Of a stretch of DNA of 34,919 bases, positions 1 to 7,670 are shown one piece after another; position 1 is the stretch's first letter, and every line of letters begins with the position of its first letter. The position numbers were made by a program, and so were the translations under genes. The DNA comes from Burkholderiaceae bacterium (GTDB lineage Bacteria; Pseudomonadota; Gammaproteobacteria; Burkholderiales; Burkholderiaceae_C). The stretch is taken from assembly GCA_004323695.1 (NCBI GenBank), contig SCRU01000021.1:1-34919 (forward strand), read 5' to 3'. A model generated the notes under the pieces. That model saw nothing but the letters and a program-made list of their open reading frames with translations. It was not told the origin of the DNA and ran no database searches.

Positions 1-315
1 GCGCACGGCCTGCTCGTCGGCGAAGCGGGTGTTGCTGAAGCTGCCCAGGTAGAGCTTGAACGACTTGCTCTCCACCAGGTACGGCGACTCGCATGGCACC
101 ACGATGTGCGCCAGCGCCACCTGCGGCTTGCCGCGCGGGTTGAGCCAGCTCAGTTCGAACGCGGTCCATAGATCGGCACCGAAAAAGGGCAGGGCGCCGC
201 GCACGCCGAGGGCCTCGCGCTGCGGCGCACGTGCGATCGGAAACAGCAGCGATGCGTCGTACCGGTCGGCAAACAGCGTGGGCTTGCCCAGCAGGGAGTC
301 TTCAGGCTGGTTCAT
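1..315 (-). CDS. queF: NADPH-dependent 7-cyano-7-deazaguanine reductase QueF, N-terminal part (runs off left edge)
   Basis: The 105 visible residues match the N-terminal half of the long (two-domain, E. coli-type) QueF, which reduces preQ0 to preQ1 in queuosine biosynthesis in the cytoplasm. Visible landmarks are [11 protein letters not shown] near the start, FELSWLN in the middle, and the family signature [17 protein letters not shown] close to the window edge, where the glutamate of the QueF motif contributes to substrate binding. The catalytic cysteine is expected in the missing part or close to the edge. The ATG at 315 starts directly with the conserved N-terminal region; no clear Shine-Dalgarno is seen. 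It lies 59 bases downstream of the alpha/beta hydrolase on the same strand, so co-transcription is possible. I looked for a preQ1 riboswitch in that gap and saw none. Confidence 0.93.
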   Translation of the reverse strand, partial: MNQPEDSLLGKPTLFADRYDASLLFPIARAPQREALGVRGALPFFGADLWTAFELSWLNPRGKPQVALAHIVVPCESPYLVESKSFKLYLGSFSNTRFADEQAVR

Positions 316-374
316 GGAAGGTGACGATGGGCCGGGCGGGCGCTGGCTTCGATGCGGCCGCGTTGGCGAGACAC

Positions 375-1268
375 TCATGCGGCGCGCAGGTGCGCCAGCA
401 TGGGCTCCAGCAGGCGTTCGATCACGCCGGGTGGCAGGTCGTGCCCCATGCCTTCCACACCCACGAGTTTCGCGCCGCGAATGCGCCGCGCCGTGTCTTC
501 GCCGCAGGCGTAGGGCACCAGTGGATCGGCCTTGCCGTGCAGCACCAGGGTCGGGCTTTCCACACGGGCGAGTTCGGCCGCGCGCCCGGCATCCGCCACG
601 ACCGCCAGCATCTGGCGCTGCGTGCCGGCCGGGTGAAAACTGCGCTGGATGCCGGCGGTGATGCGTTCGCGCATCTGCGCCTCGGCCATCGGGAAACCGG
701 GGCTGCCGATCGCCTTGAACAGCCGCACATAGTGGTCAAGCAGGTCGCCGAGCGCGCTACTCGCAGGGCGCCCCATCAGCGCGCGCATGACCTCGGGCCG
801 CGCCTGCGGCAGCCCTTGCGCGCCGCTGGAACTCATGATGCTGGTCAGGCTCAGCACCCGCTGCGGCGCCGCAATGGCCACGCGCTGCGCAATCATGCCG
901 CCCATGCTGACGCCGACCACGTGCGCCTTCTCCACGCCCAGCGCATCGAGCACGCCGATGGCGTCCCGCGCCATGTCGGTCAGGCTGTACGGTGCGCGCA
1001 GCGTCAGGCCCAGCTTGAGCTTGATGCTCTGCCACAGCAGATTGGGCGTGCCGAGCTGGTCGAAATGCTGCGACAGGCCGATGTCGCGGTTGTCCATCCG
1101 GATCACGCGCAAGCCCGCATCCAGCAGCGCCTGAACCAGTGGGGCCGGCCACTCGGTCAACTGCATGCCCAGGCCCATGATGAGCAGCACGGCCGGGCGC
1201 CGCTCGCCCGGCGCGCCCGCGCCGCTGTCTTCGACCTCGATGTCAATTCCGTTAGCTCTTATTTTCAT
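375..1268 (-). CDS. alpha/beta-fold hydrolase
   Basis: This 297-residue protein has the alpha/beta hydrolase layout: an early beta-strand region ([10 protein letters not shown], about residues 28-36) that would form the oxyanion region, a nucleophile elbow GVSMGG with Ser121, an acidic residue in GKADPLVPY (Asp248) and a histidine in GMGHDLP (His276). These form a complete Ser-Asp-His triad. No signal peptide is visible, so it is probably a cytoplasmic esterase or hydrolase; the substrate cannot be told from sequence. I start it at the ATG at 1268 (MKIRANG) rather than ten codons upstream because the family begins there and the upstream codons are AT-rich and look non-coding. There is no good Shine-Dalgarno. 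An AT-rich palindrome (1253-1273) overlaps the start codon. Queuosine gene queF follows on the same strand. Confidence 0.85.
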   Translation of the reverse strand: MKIRANGIDIEVEDSGAGAPGERRPAVLLIMGLGMQLTEWPAPLVQALLDAGLRVIRMDNRDIGLSQHFDQLGTPNLLWQSIKLKLGLTLRAPYSLTDMARDAIGVLDALGVEKAHVVGVSMGGMIAQRVAIAAPQRVLSLTSIMSSSGAQGLPQARPEVMRALMGRPASSALGDLLDHYVRLFKAIGSPGFPMAEAQMRERITAGIQRSFHPAGTQRQMLAVVADAGRAAELARVESPTLVLHGKADPLVPYACGEDTARRIRGAKLVGVEGMGHDLPPGVIERLLEPMLAHLRAA

Positions 1269-1273
1269 AGCTA
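1253..1273. repeat. AT-rich TAGCT/AGCTA inverted repeat over the hydrolase start
   Basis: TAGCT (1253-1257) and AGCTA (1269-1273) flank an 11-base AT-rich spacer. The element contains the start codon of the hydrolase. It shares the (T)AGCTA core with other AT-rich palindromes in this window (13485, 16876, 23232, 30631). Confidence 0.5.
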
Positions 1274-1307
1274 CATATTGATACCAAATAAGGATCAATG
1301 ACCCATT

Positions 1308-2174
1308 CTATATAAATTCCCGCTCGCGCAGCCACTTGGTGGCAATCCACTTCTCGCCGGCGGTCACGGGCGCGCCGCCGTGCAATGTGAAGGTGCTGGG
1401 GTCGGGCCGCTCGTAGCTGAAGAACACGGCGTTGCCGCGTTTCGGGGTGATCTCCAGATGCACGTCCGGAAACGTGGTGGCGCCGCCCTGGTCGGGTTCG
1501 CATAGATAGATGATCAGCGTCGCCACGCGCTGGCCGCCACGGCGCAGGATGGCGGCGGTACCCGGCTCGTGCGGGTCAAAGTAGTCGTAGTGCGGCCGGT
1601 ATTGCGCGCCGGGCGCATAGCGCAGGATCTGCAGGCCCTCGCCGTTTTCCACGGGCCAGTGGACGAGCCGCGCGATGCGCGCCTCGATGCGCGCCACCAG
1701 TTCGCACTCGCCGCGCTCGAAGAACATGCCGCTGCTGGTGCGGTCGTCGTTGGGCGCCTCGCCGCGCTCATTCGTCGCCACCGTGAGCGAGCGGCTCATG
1801 CGCGGCCGGGCCAGCGCGATCAGCGCCTCGCATTCGTCGTCGCCCAGCAGGTTGCCAAACAGCACCAGGCGCGGGTCCGTCATGGCCTGCAACACGTGCA
1901 CGCGCCGGTCGCCCGCGTCGAGGTACAGCGGCGAATCCCGCAGCGCCGGCCCGGGCACGGGAACGGCCGGCGGCAGGCTGGCCTGCTCGGCGCGCGCCGC
2001 CTCCCTGGCAAGGTGCTCGCTCAACACCTTCTGCAAGGCCAGCAGCGCGACTTCTTCCTGCCAGCCCGATTTCACCATGGACTCGACCAGGGCCTGGGGC
2101 GCCTGCCCCGCGGCGGCCTGCGCGACGATCCATGCGCGCAGTTCGGCAGTGATGTGCTGCGGATTCGGGGTCAT
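1308..2174 (-). CDS. 2-oxoglutarate/Fe(II) oxygenase, prolyl 4-hydroxylase alpha-subunit-like
   Basis: The 288-residue product has a helical N-terminal region (about 1-60) followed by a P4Hc-type double-stranded beta-helix domain. The iron ligands are visible as H195-x-D197 in YRPHYDYFD and His265 in FTLHGGAPV, and Lys275 in GEKWIATKW is the expected 2-oxoglutarate-binding lysine. The family hydroxylates proline or other residues in protein substrates using O2 and 2-oxoglutarate; the bacterial substrate here is unknown. I chose the ATG at 2174 (MTPNPQ), because the ten codons upstream lie in the terminator of the preceding operon. That terminator ends only about 14 bases before this start, so any promoter of the gene must overlap it; a TTTTAT hexamer (2187-2192, minus) is the best -10 candidate. 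Confidence 0.88.
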   Translation of the reverse strand: MTPNPQHITAELRAWIVAQAAAGQAPQALVESMVKSGWQEEVALLALQKVLSEHLAREAARAEQASLPPAVPVPGPALRDSPLYLDAGDRRVHVLQAMTDPRLVLFGNLLGDDECEALIALARPRMSRSLTVATNERGEAPNDDRTSSGMFFERGECELVARIEARIARLVHWPVENGEGLQILRYAPGAQYRPHYDYFDPHEPGTAAILRRGGQRVATLIIYLCEPDQGGATTFPDVHLEITPKRGNAVFFSYERPDPSTFTLHGGAPVTAGEKWIATKWLREREFI

Positions 2175-2188
2175 GGGCAGACGTCGAT

Positions 2189-2214
2189 AAAAAAGGCTTC
2201 GCAATGGAAGCCTT
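2189..2214 (-). terminator. intrinsic terminator of the rubrerythrin operon
   Basis: On the minus strand an 8-bp perfect stem AAGGCTTC / GAAGCCTT with a 6-base loop is followed directly by a T-run that extends the stem. It lies 30 bases downstream of the DUF3501 stop codon and just upstream of the oxygenase start. Confidence 0.9.
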
Positions 2215-2243
2215 CATTATCGTTACCGCACAAGCGCGCCGCG

Positions 2244-2834
2244 CTATCGCAGGTCCGCGACCAGAGCCGCCAGCGTTTCGGGTGAAATCTGCGTGTGCGC
2301 GGGGTAATGCGTGTGGTCGCAGCCGAGCTTGACGCCGGCGCCGGCCTTGACCGAAGCACACATGCCCGGCGTGAGCTCGAAACGCACGAAGTGCACGGCC
2401 GAGGTTTTCTCGTCGTTCTCGCGCTCCATGTCTTCGTCGGCAATGGCGTAGACGCGGTCATGGCCTTCGACCTCGACAAACAATCGGTCTTCCACGCCGA
2501 TCAGGCGCGCCAGCTCGCGTTTGCGCTCGTTGACGTCGGTGTATTCGATCATCATCGTGGCCTTCCAATTGCGGCCGTCGGGCACCAGCGGCGCGTAGGC
2601 CTCGATCTCCTGCGCAATGCCTTCTTCCTCAAAGATTTTTTCGACGCGCAGCATTTCCTGGATCTGGTAGCGGATCGTGGTCTCGCTCTCGAACTGCAGG
2701 TTGATGTGCTCGCCCAGGTGCACCGAGCGCAGCTGGCGGTGCGCCATCACGTCGGCCTTGTGCGCCTTGCGCCATTTGCTGTAGGCCTCCAGGCTCATGA
2801 GGCTGTCGGCGGTGATTTTTCCGGTGAGTTGCAT
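2244..2834 (-). CDS. DUF3501 family protein
   Basis: The 196-residue protein matches the DUF3501 family in length and in its pattern. It begins with a short segment that includes LTGKITADSLMSLEAY, continues with a helical RYQIQEMLRVEKIFEE segment, and ends with a mixed region containing KLGCDHTHYP. There is no signal peptide or membrane segment, so it is presumed cytoplasmic. Function is unknown. Its start is only 5 bases after the stop of the Fe-S protein gene, and it is the last gene of the rubrerythrin operon. Families in this arrangement suggest a partner or assembly role for the Fe-S oxidoreductase, but that is inference. The HxHYP cluster with a nearby cysteine (CDHTHYP) might bind metal; this is speculation from the residues seen. 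Confidence 0.88.
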   Translation of the reverse strand: MQLTGKITADSLMSLEAYSKWRKAHKADVMAHRQLRSVHLGEHINLQFESETTIRYQIQEMLRVEKIFEEEGIAQEIEAYAPLVPDGRNWKATMMIEYTDVNERKRELARLIGVEDRLFVEVEGHDRVYAIADEDMERENDEKTSAVHFVRFELTPGMCASVKAGAGVKLGCDHTHYPAHTQISPETLAALVADLR

Positions 2835-2839
2835 CTTGT

Positions 2840-4189
2840 TTACTCCAGGCCGTAGGCCGTGCGAATCAGGGTCAGCGGGTGCTTTTGCGGCGGATCACCC
2901 AGCTGGTTGACGTCAAAGCCCTGCGCGATGTGGTGGCCACCCAGCGGGCAGTCGCTGCTGATCACATCGGGCAGGCCGCCGTCCTTGTGGCTGGCCATCG
3001 CCTTGAACAGCGGCTTGCCAATCTTCATGGCCTGCTGGTGCGTGGCCTTCTTCACGCCAAAAGTGCCCGCATGACCCGAGCAGCGCTCATGCGTCTGCAC
3101 GCTGGTGCCGGGCACCATCTTGAGCATTTCTTCGGTTTTCTTGCCGATGTTCTGGACCCGGCCGTGGCATGGAATCTGGTAGCTGATCTTGCCCAGCGGC
3201 GTGCTGAACTCGGTCTTGAGCAATCCGTCGCGCTTGCGCGCCATCAGGTACTCGAACGGATCCCACATGTGTTCCTTGACGAGTTGCACATCGGCCTCGT
3301 CCGGGTACATCAGCGGCAGTTCCTGCTTGAACATCAGCGCACAACTCGGCACCGCGGCCAGGATGGCGTAACCCTCTTTGGCGTATTTTGCGAGCACCGG
3401 AATGTTGACCTGTTTGTGTGCATCCACGCCTTCGAGGTCGCCCAGCTCCAGCTTGGGCATGCCGCAGCAGTTTTCCTTTTCGACGAGGACGTAGGGCACC
3501 TCGTTGTGATCGAGGATTTTGAGCAGGTCGTGGCCAATGCCGGGTTCGTTGTAGTTGATGTAGCAGGTCGCATAAATCGCGACCTTGCCAGGCGTCTTCT
3601 CGCCGTCGCGTACCGGGTAGTCTTTGGACACCGGTGTGCGCGAGCGGAATTTGCGCGTCGCCAGCGCAGGCAGCCACGCGTCCTTGTCCACGCCCAGCGT
3701 TTTTTCCATCAGGCCGCGCGCCGCCCTGGTCTGATTCACCGCGTTGGCGACCTGCACCACAATGGGAATTCCGGCCAGCTGGCCATGCACGTCGGTGGCC
3801 GCGAGCAGCTTTTCGCCCACACCGACCTCGCCCTTGCTGAACTTGATGGCCTTGGCGCGCAGCATGGTGTGCGGAAAGTCCAGGTTCCAGGGGTGCGGCG
3901 GCACGTAGGGACACTTGGTCATGTAGCACAGGTCGCACAGATAGCACTGATCGACCACTTTCCAGTAGTCATTTTTGGCGACCCCGTCCATCTCGCCGCT
4001 CTGGCCCTCGTCGATCAGGTCGAACAGCGTGGGAAACGAACCGCACAGGCTCACGCAGCGGCGGCAGCCGTGGCAGATGTCGAAGATGCGCTCCATTTCC
4101 GCAAGCGCGGCTTCTTCGTTGTAGAACCCGGGATTTTTCCAGTCGATGGCATGCCGCGTGGGGGCTTGCAGGTTGCCTTCGGTAGCCAT
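2840..4189 (-). CDS. GlpC/HdrB-like iron-sulfur oxidoreductase
   Basis: This 449-residue cytoplasmic protein carries two ferredoxin-type 4Fe-4S motifs (Cys39, 42, 45, 49 in CHGCRRCVSLC; Cys82, 85, 88, 93 in CYLCDLCYMTKC). Two heterodisulfide-reductase-type cysteine-rich (CCG) domains follow. The first has Cys209, Cys241-Cys242 and Cys283; the second has Cys341, Cys370, Cys414, and its CCG motif reads CSG, so one ligand position is altered. The architecture is that of GlpC, LutA/HdrB-related electron carriers. No flavin or substrate domain is fused, so it must work with a partner. The ATG at 4189 has a good Shine-Dalgarno (AAGGAG, 9 bases upstream), which rules out the longer upstream reading. 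It sits between rubrerythrin (83 bases upstream) and DUF3501 (5 bases downstream); I infer that it passes electrons to the rubrerythrin. Confidence 0.9.
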   Translation of the reverse strand: MATEGNLQAPTRHAIDWKNPGFYNEEAALAEMERIFDICHGCRRCVSLCGSFPTLFDLIDEGQSGEMDGVAKNDYWKVVDQCYLCDLCYMTKCPYVPPHPWNLDFPHTMLRAKAIKFSKGEVGVGEKLLAATDVHGQLAGIPIVVQVANAVNQTRAARGLMEKTLGVDKDAWLPALATRKFRSRTPVSKDYPVRDGEKTPGKVAIYATCYINYNEPGIGHDLLKILDHNEVPYVLVEKENCCGMPKLELGDLEGVDAHKQVNIPVLAKYAKEGYAILAAVPSCALMFKQELPLMYPDEADVQLVKEHMWDPFEYLMARKRDGLLKTEFSTPLGKISYQIPCHGRVQNIGKKTEEMLKMVPGTSVQTHERCSGHAGTFGVKKATHQQAMKIGKPLFKAMASHKDGGLPDVISSDCPLGGHHIAQGFDVNQLGDPPQKHPLTLIRTAYGLE

Positions 4190-4272
4190 GGGCGATGTTT
4201 CTCCTTGAACGGACACAGAGTGCTCTGCATTGGGCACGGCCCGGGCCATGCCCAACACGCAAAACTCGGATA

Positions 4273-4695
4273 TCAGTCCACGAGTTCGGCCAGCGCCTTG
4301 GTGTAGCGGTTCGCGTGCGAGCGCTCGGCCTTGGCCAGCGTTTCGAACCAGTCGGCGATTTCGTCGAAGCCCTCGCTGCGCGCGGTCTTGGCCATGCCAG
4401 GATACATGTCGGTGTACTCGTGAGTCTCGCCGGCCACGGCCGACTTGAGGTTATCGCGCGTGGCGCCGATCGGCAGGCCGGTGGCCGGATCGCCCGATTG
4501 CTCGAGAAACTCGAGATGGCCGTGCGCATGGCCGGTTTCACCTTCGGCAGTCGAGCGGAACAGGGCCGCCACGTCGTTCTGGCCTTCCACGTCCGCCTTG
4601 TTCGCGAAATACAGATAACGACGGTTCGCCTGGGACTCGCCCGAGAACGCGTCCTTCAGGCATTGCTCCGTCTGGGAGCCTTTGAGTGTTGCCAT
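4273..4695 (-). CDS. rubrerythrin without a rubredoxin domain
   Basis: The 140-residue protein is a four-helix-bundle diiron protein. Candidate ligands are Glu20 (SGES), Glu53 and His56 (EGETGHA), Glu90/Glu93 (GETHEY), and Glu124 and His127 (AERSHANRY). Rubrerythrins reduce hydrogen peroxide to water in the cytoplasm. Classical ones end in a rubredoxin-like Cys4 iron domain that supplies electrons; here the protein stops after the helical bundle, so it needs an outside electron donor. The adjacent iron-sulfur protein is an obvious candidate (inference). The ATG at 4695 is preceded by a strong AGGAG. It is the first gene of the operon with the Fe-S protein and DUF3501. Its upstream region contains a perfect 15-base palindrome and, further away, a Fur-like site. 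Confidence 0.92.
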   Translation of the reverse strand: MATLKGSQTEQCLKDAFSGESQANRRYLYFANKADVEGQNDVAALFRSTAEGETGHAHGHLEFLEQSGDPATGLPIGATRDNLKSAVAGETHEYTDMYPGMAKTARSEGFDEIADWFETLAKAERSHANRYTKALAELVD

Positions 4696-4791
4696 GGAAT
4701 TCTCCTGATGGGTTGAACAAATGGACCAGCGCCTTGAAACGATTCACGTCAAGGACCGGTCGAGGTTAACTTCGATAGGGAAGCGCGTCTA

Positions 4792-4806
4792 ATTGACTCA
4801 GTCAAT
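4792..4806. promoter_or_regulatory. 15-bp perfect palindrome, candidate operator
   Basis: ATTGACT-C-AGTCAAT is a perfect 7-bp inverted repeat around one base. It lies in the region between the divergent rubrerythrin and VOC genes, 97 bases from the rubrerythrin start codon. Each arm includes TTGACT, which could serve as a -35 element. The binding regulator is unknown; the short symmetric form would suit a TetR-like or other dimeric repressor. It does not match the FNR consensus spacing. Confidence 0.5.
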
Positions 4807-4843
4807 GCCTTGAATCGTGAATGACTATTGCACCGATTTTGTT

Positions 4844-4862
4844 GATATTCATTCTCAATAGA
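4844..4862. promoter_or_regulatory. Fur-box-like sequence
   Basis: GATATTCATTCTCAATAGA agrees with the 19-base Fur consensus GATAATGATTCTCATTATC at 14 of 19 positions by hand alignment. It sits upstream of the VOC promoter and on the far side of the rubrerythrin operator. Iron or peroxide control would suit a diiron/Fe-S operon, but the match is moderate and only binding data would settle it. Confidence 0.35.
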
Positions 4863-4886
4863 GACACCACTCCAGGCGCCGCAGGA

Positions 4887-4915
4887 TTGGCAGGGCCCAA
4901 AGATTACGGTATAGT
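4887..4915 (+). promoter_or_regulatory. sigma70-type promoter of the VOC gene
   Basis: TTGGCA (4887-4892) and TATAGT (4910-4915) are separated by exactly 17 bases. The predicted start site is near 4922, giving a leader of about 35 bases with the Shine-Dalgarno CTGGAG before the ATG at 4956. Confidence 0.7.
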
Positions 4916-4955
4916 AAATCGATTACGCATTGGTAAATTCAACCTGGAGTCGATC

Positions 4956-5585
4956 ATGGCCGCCGTTCTGAAAGACCTTGCCCACCTGCCCGCGCCCGCG
5001 CCCATCCACCAGTTGCACCATGTCGCCTACCGCGCGAAGGACGCCGAGGAAACCCGCCACTTCTACGAAGACATCCTGGGCCTGCCGCTGTACCACATCA
5101 TCCAGAGCGACGTGGTGCCGAGCACCGGCGAGTACTGCCCCTACACGCACTTCTTCTTTCGCCTGCAGGACGGCTCGTTCATCGCTTTTTTCGACCTGGG
5201 CAACGACGAGGCAGCGCTGCCCTCCCCGAACAACCCGCTGTGGGTTAACCATATTTCGTTCCGTGTGGACTCGATACAAACGCTGCGCGACATGAAAACC
5301 CGGCTGGAGGCGCACGGCGTCGATGTGCTGGGCATCATCGATCACCACATCTTCCACAGCATTTACTTTTTCGACCCGAATGGCGTGCGGCTGGAGCTGA
5401 GCGCGCAGCTGGCCGACGAGTTCCAGATGCTGCAGGAAAGCAAGACCGCGCACGCCCGGCTGGCCGAATGGACCGCGCGCAAAGAGCAGTGGCGCCGCGA
5501 ACGCGCCGCCGGCAAGGCCACGGGTGCACTCAAACCGCAGCAAAATGACCGTCCGGAGTTCGTGGCGGACCAGGCGCCCCGTTAG
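4956..5585 (+). CDS. VOC-superfamily protein (extradiol dioxygenase / glyoxalase fold)
   Basis: The 209-residue protein holds a VOC module of paired beta-alpha-beta-beta-beta units in residues 17-150. Metal ligands are likely a histidine of LHHVAY (His21/22), His99 in VNHISF and Glu148 in VRLEL, which is the usual 2-His-1-Glu set. The C-terminal 50 residues are helical, charged and variable. The family includes extradiol dioxygenases, glyoxalases and dehalogenating enzymes; the exact reaction is not readable here. The ATG at 4956 has CTGGAG 6 bases upstream and follows a good promoter. The longer reading frame to 4821 runs through that promoter and is rejected. It is followed by a FAD monooxygenase and DUF2783, a pairing that suggests breakdown of an aromatic or related compound. 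Confidence 0.85.
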   Translation: MAAVLKDLAHLPAPAPIHQLHHVAYRAKDAEETRHFYEDILGLPLYHIIQSDVVPSTGEYCPYTHFFFRLQDGSFIAFFDLGNDEAALPSPNNPLWVNHISFRVDSIQTLRDMKTRLEAHGVDVLGIIDHHIFHSIYFFDPNGVRLELSAQLADEFQMLQESKTAHARLAEWTARKEQWRRERAAGKATGALKPQQNDRPEFVADQAPR

Positions 5586-5679
5586 TCGTCAATTCATTTT
5601 TTTATAGCGCCTAAGGTCCACACCGTAAGGGCAAAAGCCCGATTTCTTGAATAAAATAACACCCGAACCGCGCCGCGCC

Positions 5680-7455
5680 ATGCTTGATCCGAACCGTCCA
5701 GCCCGACCCGCCTGGCGCGAGCTCGCGCCGTCCCCCGGCTATGAATTCACTGGTGGCGCGGGCTACCAGCTCCCCGAATATCCGTTTGTGGCGCCGCCCG
5801 AACTCACGAGCAATGTCCCGGTGCGCCACCCCATCGTCATCGTCGGCGGCGGCATCACCGGCCTGACGCTGGCGTGTGCGCTCGCACATTTGGGTGTCGA
5901 AGCCGTGCTGCTGGACGAGGACAACACCGTGGGCGTGAAGGGCGCGTCCTCGCGCGGCATCTGCTACACGCAAAAGTCATTGGAAATCTTCCACCGCCTC
6001 GGCATTTACGAGCGCATTGCCAAAAGAGGCATCCAGTGGAGCGTGGGCCGCACCTTCGCGGGCCAGGACGAGATCTATACGTTCGACCTGCGCGAGCAGG
6101 GCAATTTCAACCTCTCGACCCAGCCGCCTTTCATCAACATCCAGCAGTTCTACATCGAGGGCTTCCTGGTCGAGCGCATCCATGAGCTCGGCCACGTGGA
6201 CATCCGCTGGAAGAGCCGCGTCACTGCGTTCCAGCAAAACGACGAATTCGCCACGCTCACTGTCGAGACCCCGGCGGGCAGCTACCGGATCGCGGCCGAT
6301 CACGTGATCGATGCCACGGGCTGCGCCACGCGGTTTCACGAATGGTGCGCCGCCGCCGTGCACACCAAGCGCGGCGACGACCGCTGGTGCATTGCCGACG
6401 TGCGCTTTGCCAGGCACCCGCCGGTGGAGCGCCACACCTGGATCGAGGCGCCGTTCAACGAAAACCGCGCGGTCTGGCAGCACCTGATGGCGGACGGCGT
6501 GTGGCGCATCGACTACCAGATGGCGCCGAATGCCGACCCCGCCTATGTCAGCCGGGAAGACGTGGTGCGCGAGCGGCTCGCGCGGCAGTTCGGCCCCGAC
6601 GCGGGGGTGGAGCTGGTCTGGGTCGGGCCTTACGCGTACCGCAGCCAGTGGGTGGACCGGATGCGCATGGGCCGGGTGTTTTTCATGGGCGACACCGCCA
6701 AGGTGGTGAGCCCGTTTGGCGCACGCGGCGGCAACACCGGCGTGGCCGATGCCGACAACCTGGCCTGGAAGCTCGCCGCGGTGCTGCGTGGCCAGGCCAC
6801 GGCCGCGCTGCTGGACAGCTATCACGACGAACGCCACGAGGCGGCACGCCAGAACGTGCTGGTCACGAATCGCACGGCGCGCTTCCTGCGGCCCGCCGAT
6901 GGCGTCGAGCGGCTGTTTCGCAGCGCCGCCATCAGCCTGGCCCGACAGCACGCGTTTGCGCGCAGCCTGATCAACACCGGCCGCATGGCAGTGGCCAACA
7001 GCTACACCGAGTCGCGCATCTGCGAAGCCACGGGCGGCCTGTCGGTGCAGAACGTCGCGTTCGACTGGGCGCGCGGCGCGGCCGGAACCCACGGTACCGC
7101 GCCGGGCACGCGGGGCGTGGTCAACGATCTGCTGACCTGGGCGCAGGGCCGCTTGCTGGTGCTGGTGTTTGGCGATATTTCGGGGACCGCGAGCCAGCGT
7201 CTGCGCCAGCTTGCCACCGACACACCGGTGCGCTGCGTGCAGGTGGTGGGCACCGACGGGAGACCGCAGGCGCGCGAACATGTGCACGACCCCAAGGGCC
7301 ATCTGCAGGGCGCCTGCCACGTGTTCGGCCACGCCTGGGCGCTGGTTCGGCCCGACGGCTACCTGGCCGCCACCGGAGAGGCCGTGGACGACCAGCTCAT
7401 CCACGCGATCGAGAAATGCCTGGGCCATGCGCCAGCCAACCACGCCGCACCATGA
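5680..7455 (+). CDS. FAD-dependent aromatic-type monooxygenase (MhpA-like)
   Basis: The product (591 residues) is a PHBH-superfamily flavin hydroxylase. It has a Rossmann FAD motif at residues 51-80 (IVIVGGGITGLTLACALA), the second FAD motif in GRVFFMGDTAK...SPFGARGGNTG (about 332-353), and a C-terminal thioredoxin-like region ending in ALVRPDGYLAA, as in MhpA and phenol hydroxylases. Two motifs are altered: the usual DG dipeptide region reads IDATGCATRF (residue 211 on), and the usual GDAAH reads GDTAK. These changes touch FAD/NADPH contact regions, so the reaction may be unusual. The ATG at 5680 is chosen; a TTG at 5647 would add 11 residues, and neither has a clear Shine-Dalgarno. The stop overlaps the DUF2783 start as ATGA, implying translational coupling. 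Substrate unknown. Confidence 0.85.
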   Translation: MLDPNRPARPAWRELAPSPGYEFTGGAGYQLPEYPFVAPPELTSNVPVRHPIVIVGGGITGLTLACALAHLGVEAVLLDEDNTVGVKGASSRGICYTQKSLEIFHRLGIYERIAKRGIQWSVGRTFAGQDEIYTFDLREQGNFNLSTQPPFINIQQFYIEGFLVERIHELGHVDIRWKSRVTAFQQNDEFATLTVETPAGSYRIAADHVIDATGCATRFHEWCAAAVHTKRGDDRWCIADVRFARHPPVERHTWIEAPFNENRAVWQHLMADGVWRIDYQMAPNADPAYVSREDVVRERLARQFGPDAGVELVWVGPYAYRSQWVDRMRMGRVFFMGDTAKVVSPFGARGGNTGVADADNLAWKLAAVLRGQATAALLDSYHDERHEAARQNVLVTNRTARFLRPADGVERLFRSAAISLARQHAFARSLINTGRMAVANSYTESRICEATGGLSVQNVAFDWARGAAGTHGTAPGTRGVVNDLLTWAQGRLLVLVFGDISGTASQRLRQLATDTPVRCVQVVGTDGRPQAREHVHDPKGHLQGACHVFGHAWALVRPDGYLAATGEAVDDQLIHAIEKCLGHAPANHAAP

Positions 7456-7640
7456 AAACCACTCCGAATTTCCATGACGCCGATGCCTTTTACGAGCAGT
7501 TGCTCGATGCCCATGCAGGCCTGAGCCCGGAAGAATCGGAACTGCTGAACGCGCGCCTGATCCTGCTGCTCGCGAACCAGGTGGGCGACGAGCGCGTGCT
7601 GGCCGAGTGCATCGCGGCAGCCAGGGCCACCCCGAAGTAA
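7452..7640 (+). CDS. DUF2783 small protein
   Basis: This 62-residue acidic, helical protein begins by overlapping the monooxygenase stop codon (ATGA), so the two are almost certainly translated together. Its sequence (AFYEQLLDAHAGLSPEESE, then LNARLILLLANQVGDE) matches the DUF2783 family, known as a small companion of FAD monooxygenases. It has no cysteine, signal peptide or membrane segment. A role as a subunit or stabiliser of the monooxygenase is inferred only from the coupling. An intrinsic terminator follows 30 bases downstream. Confidence 0.85.
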   Translation: MKTTPNFHDADAFYEQLLDAHAGLSPEESELLNARLILLLANQVGDERVLAECIAAARATPK

Positions 7641-7670
7641 AATCGGACCTTCCCGCAACCAGCTAACAAG

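Noticed and set aside
316-374. preQ1 riboswitch upstream of queF
   Set aside because: The 59-base gap has no plausible preQ1 aptamer hairpin with A-rich tail, and queF may simply follow the hydrolase gene.
2879-4306. Long open frame (475 codons) antisense to the Fe-S protein gene
   Set aside because: The minus-strand frame carries all cysteine motifs and a Shine-Dalgarno; the plus frame is a histidine/valine-rich composition typical of antisense shadows in high-GC DNA.
4792-4806. FNR box
   Set aside because: FNR needs TTGAT-N4-ATCAA; this palindrome is TTGACT-N1-AGTCAA, with wrong spacing and half-site.
5629-5640. Terminator GGGC-AAAA-GCCC between the VOC and monooxygenase genes
   Set aside because: The stem is only 4 bp and no T-run follows; the genes are more likely cotranscribed.
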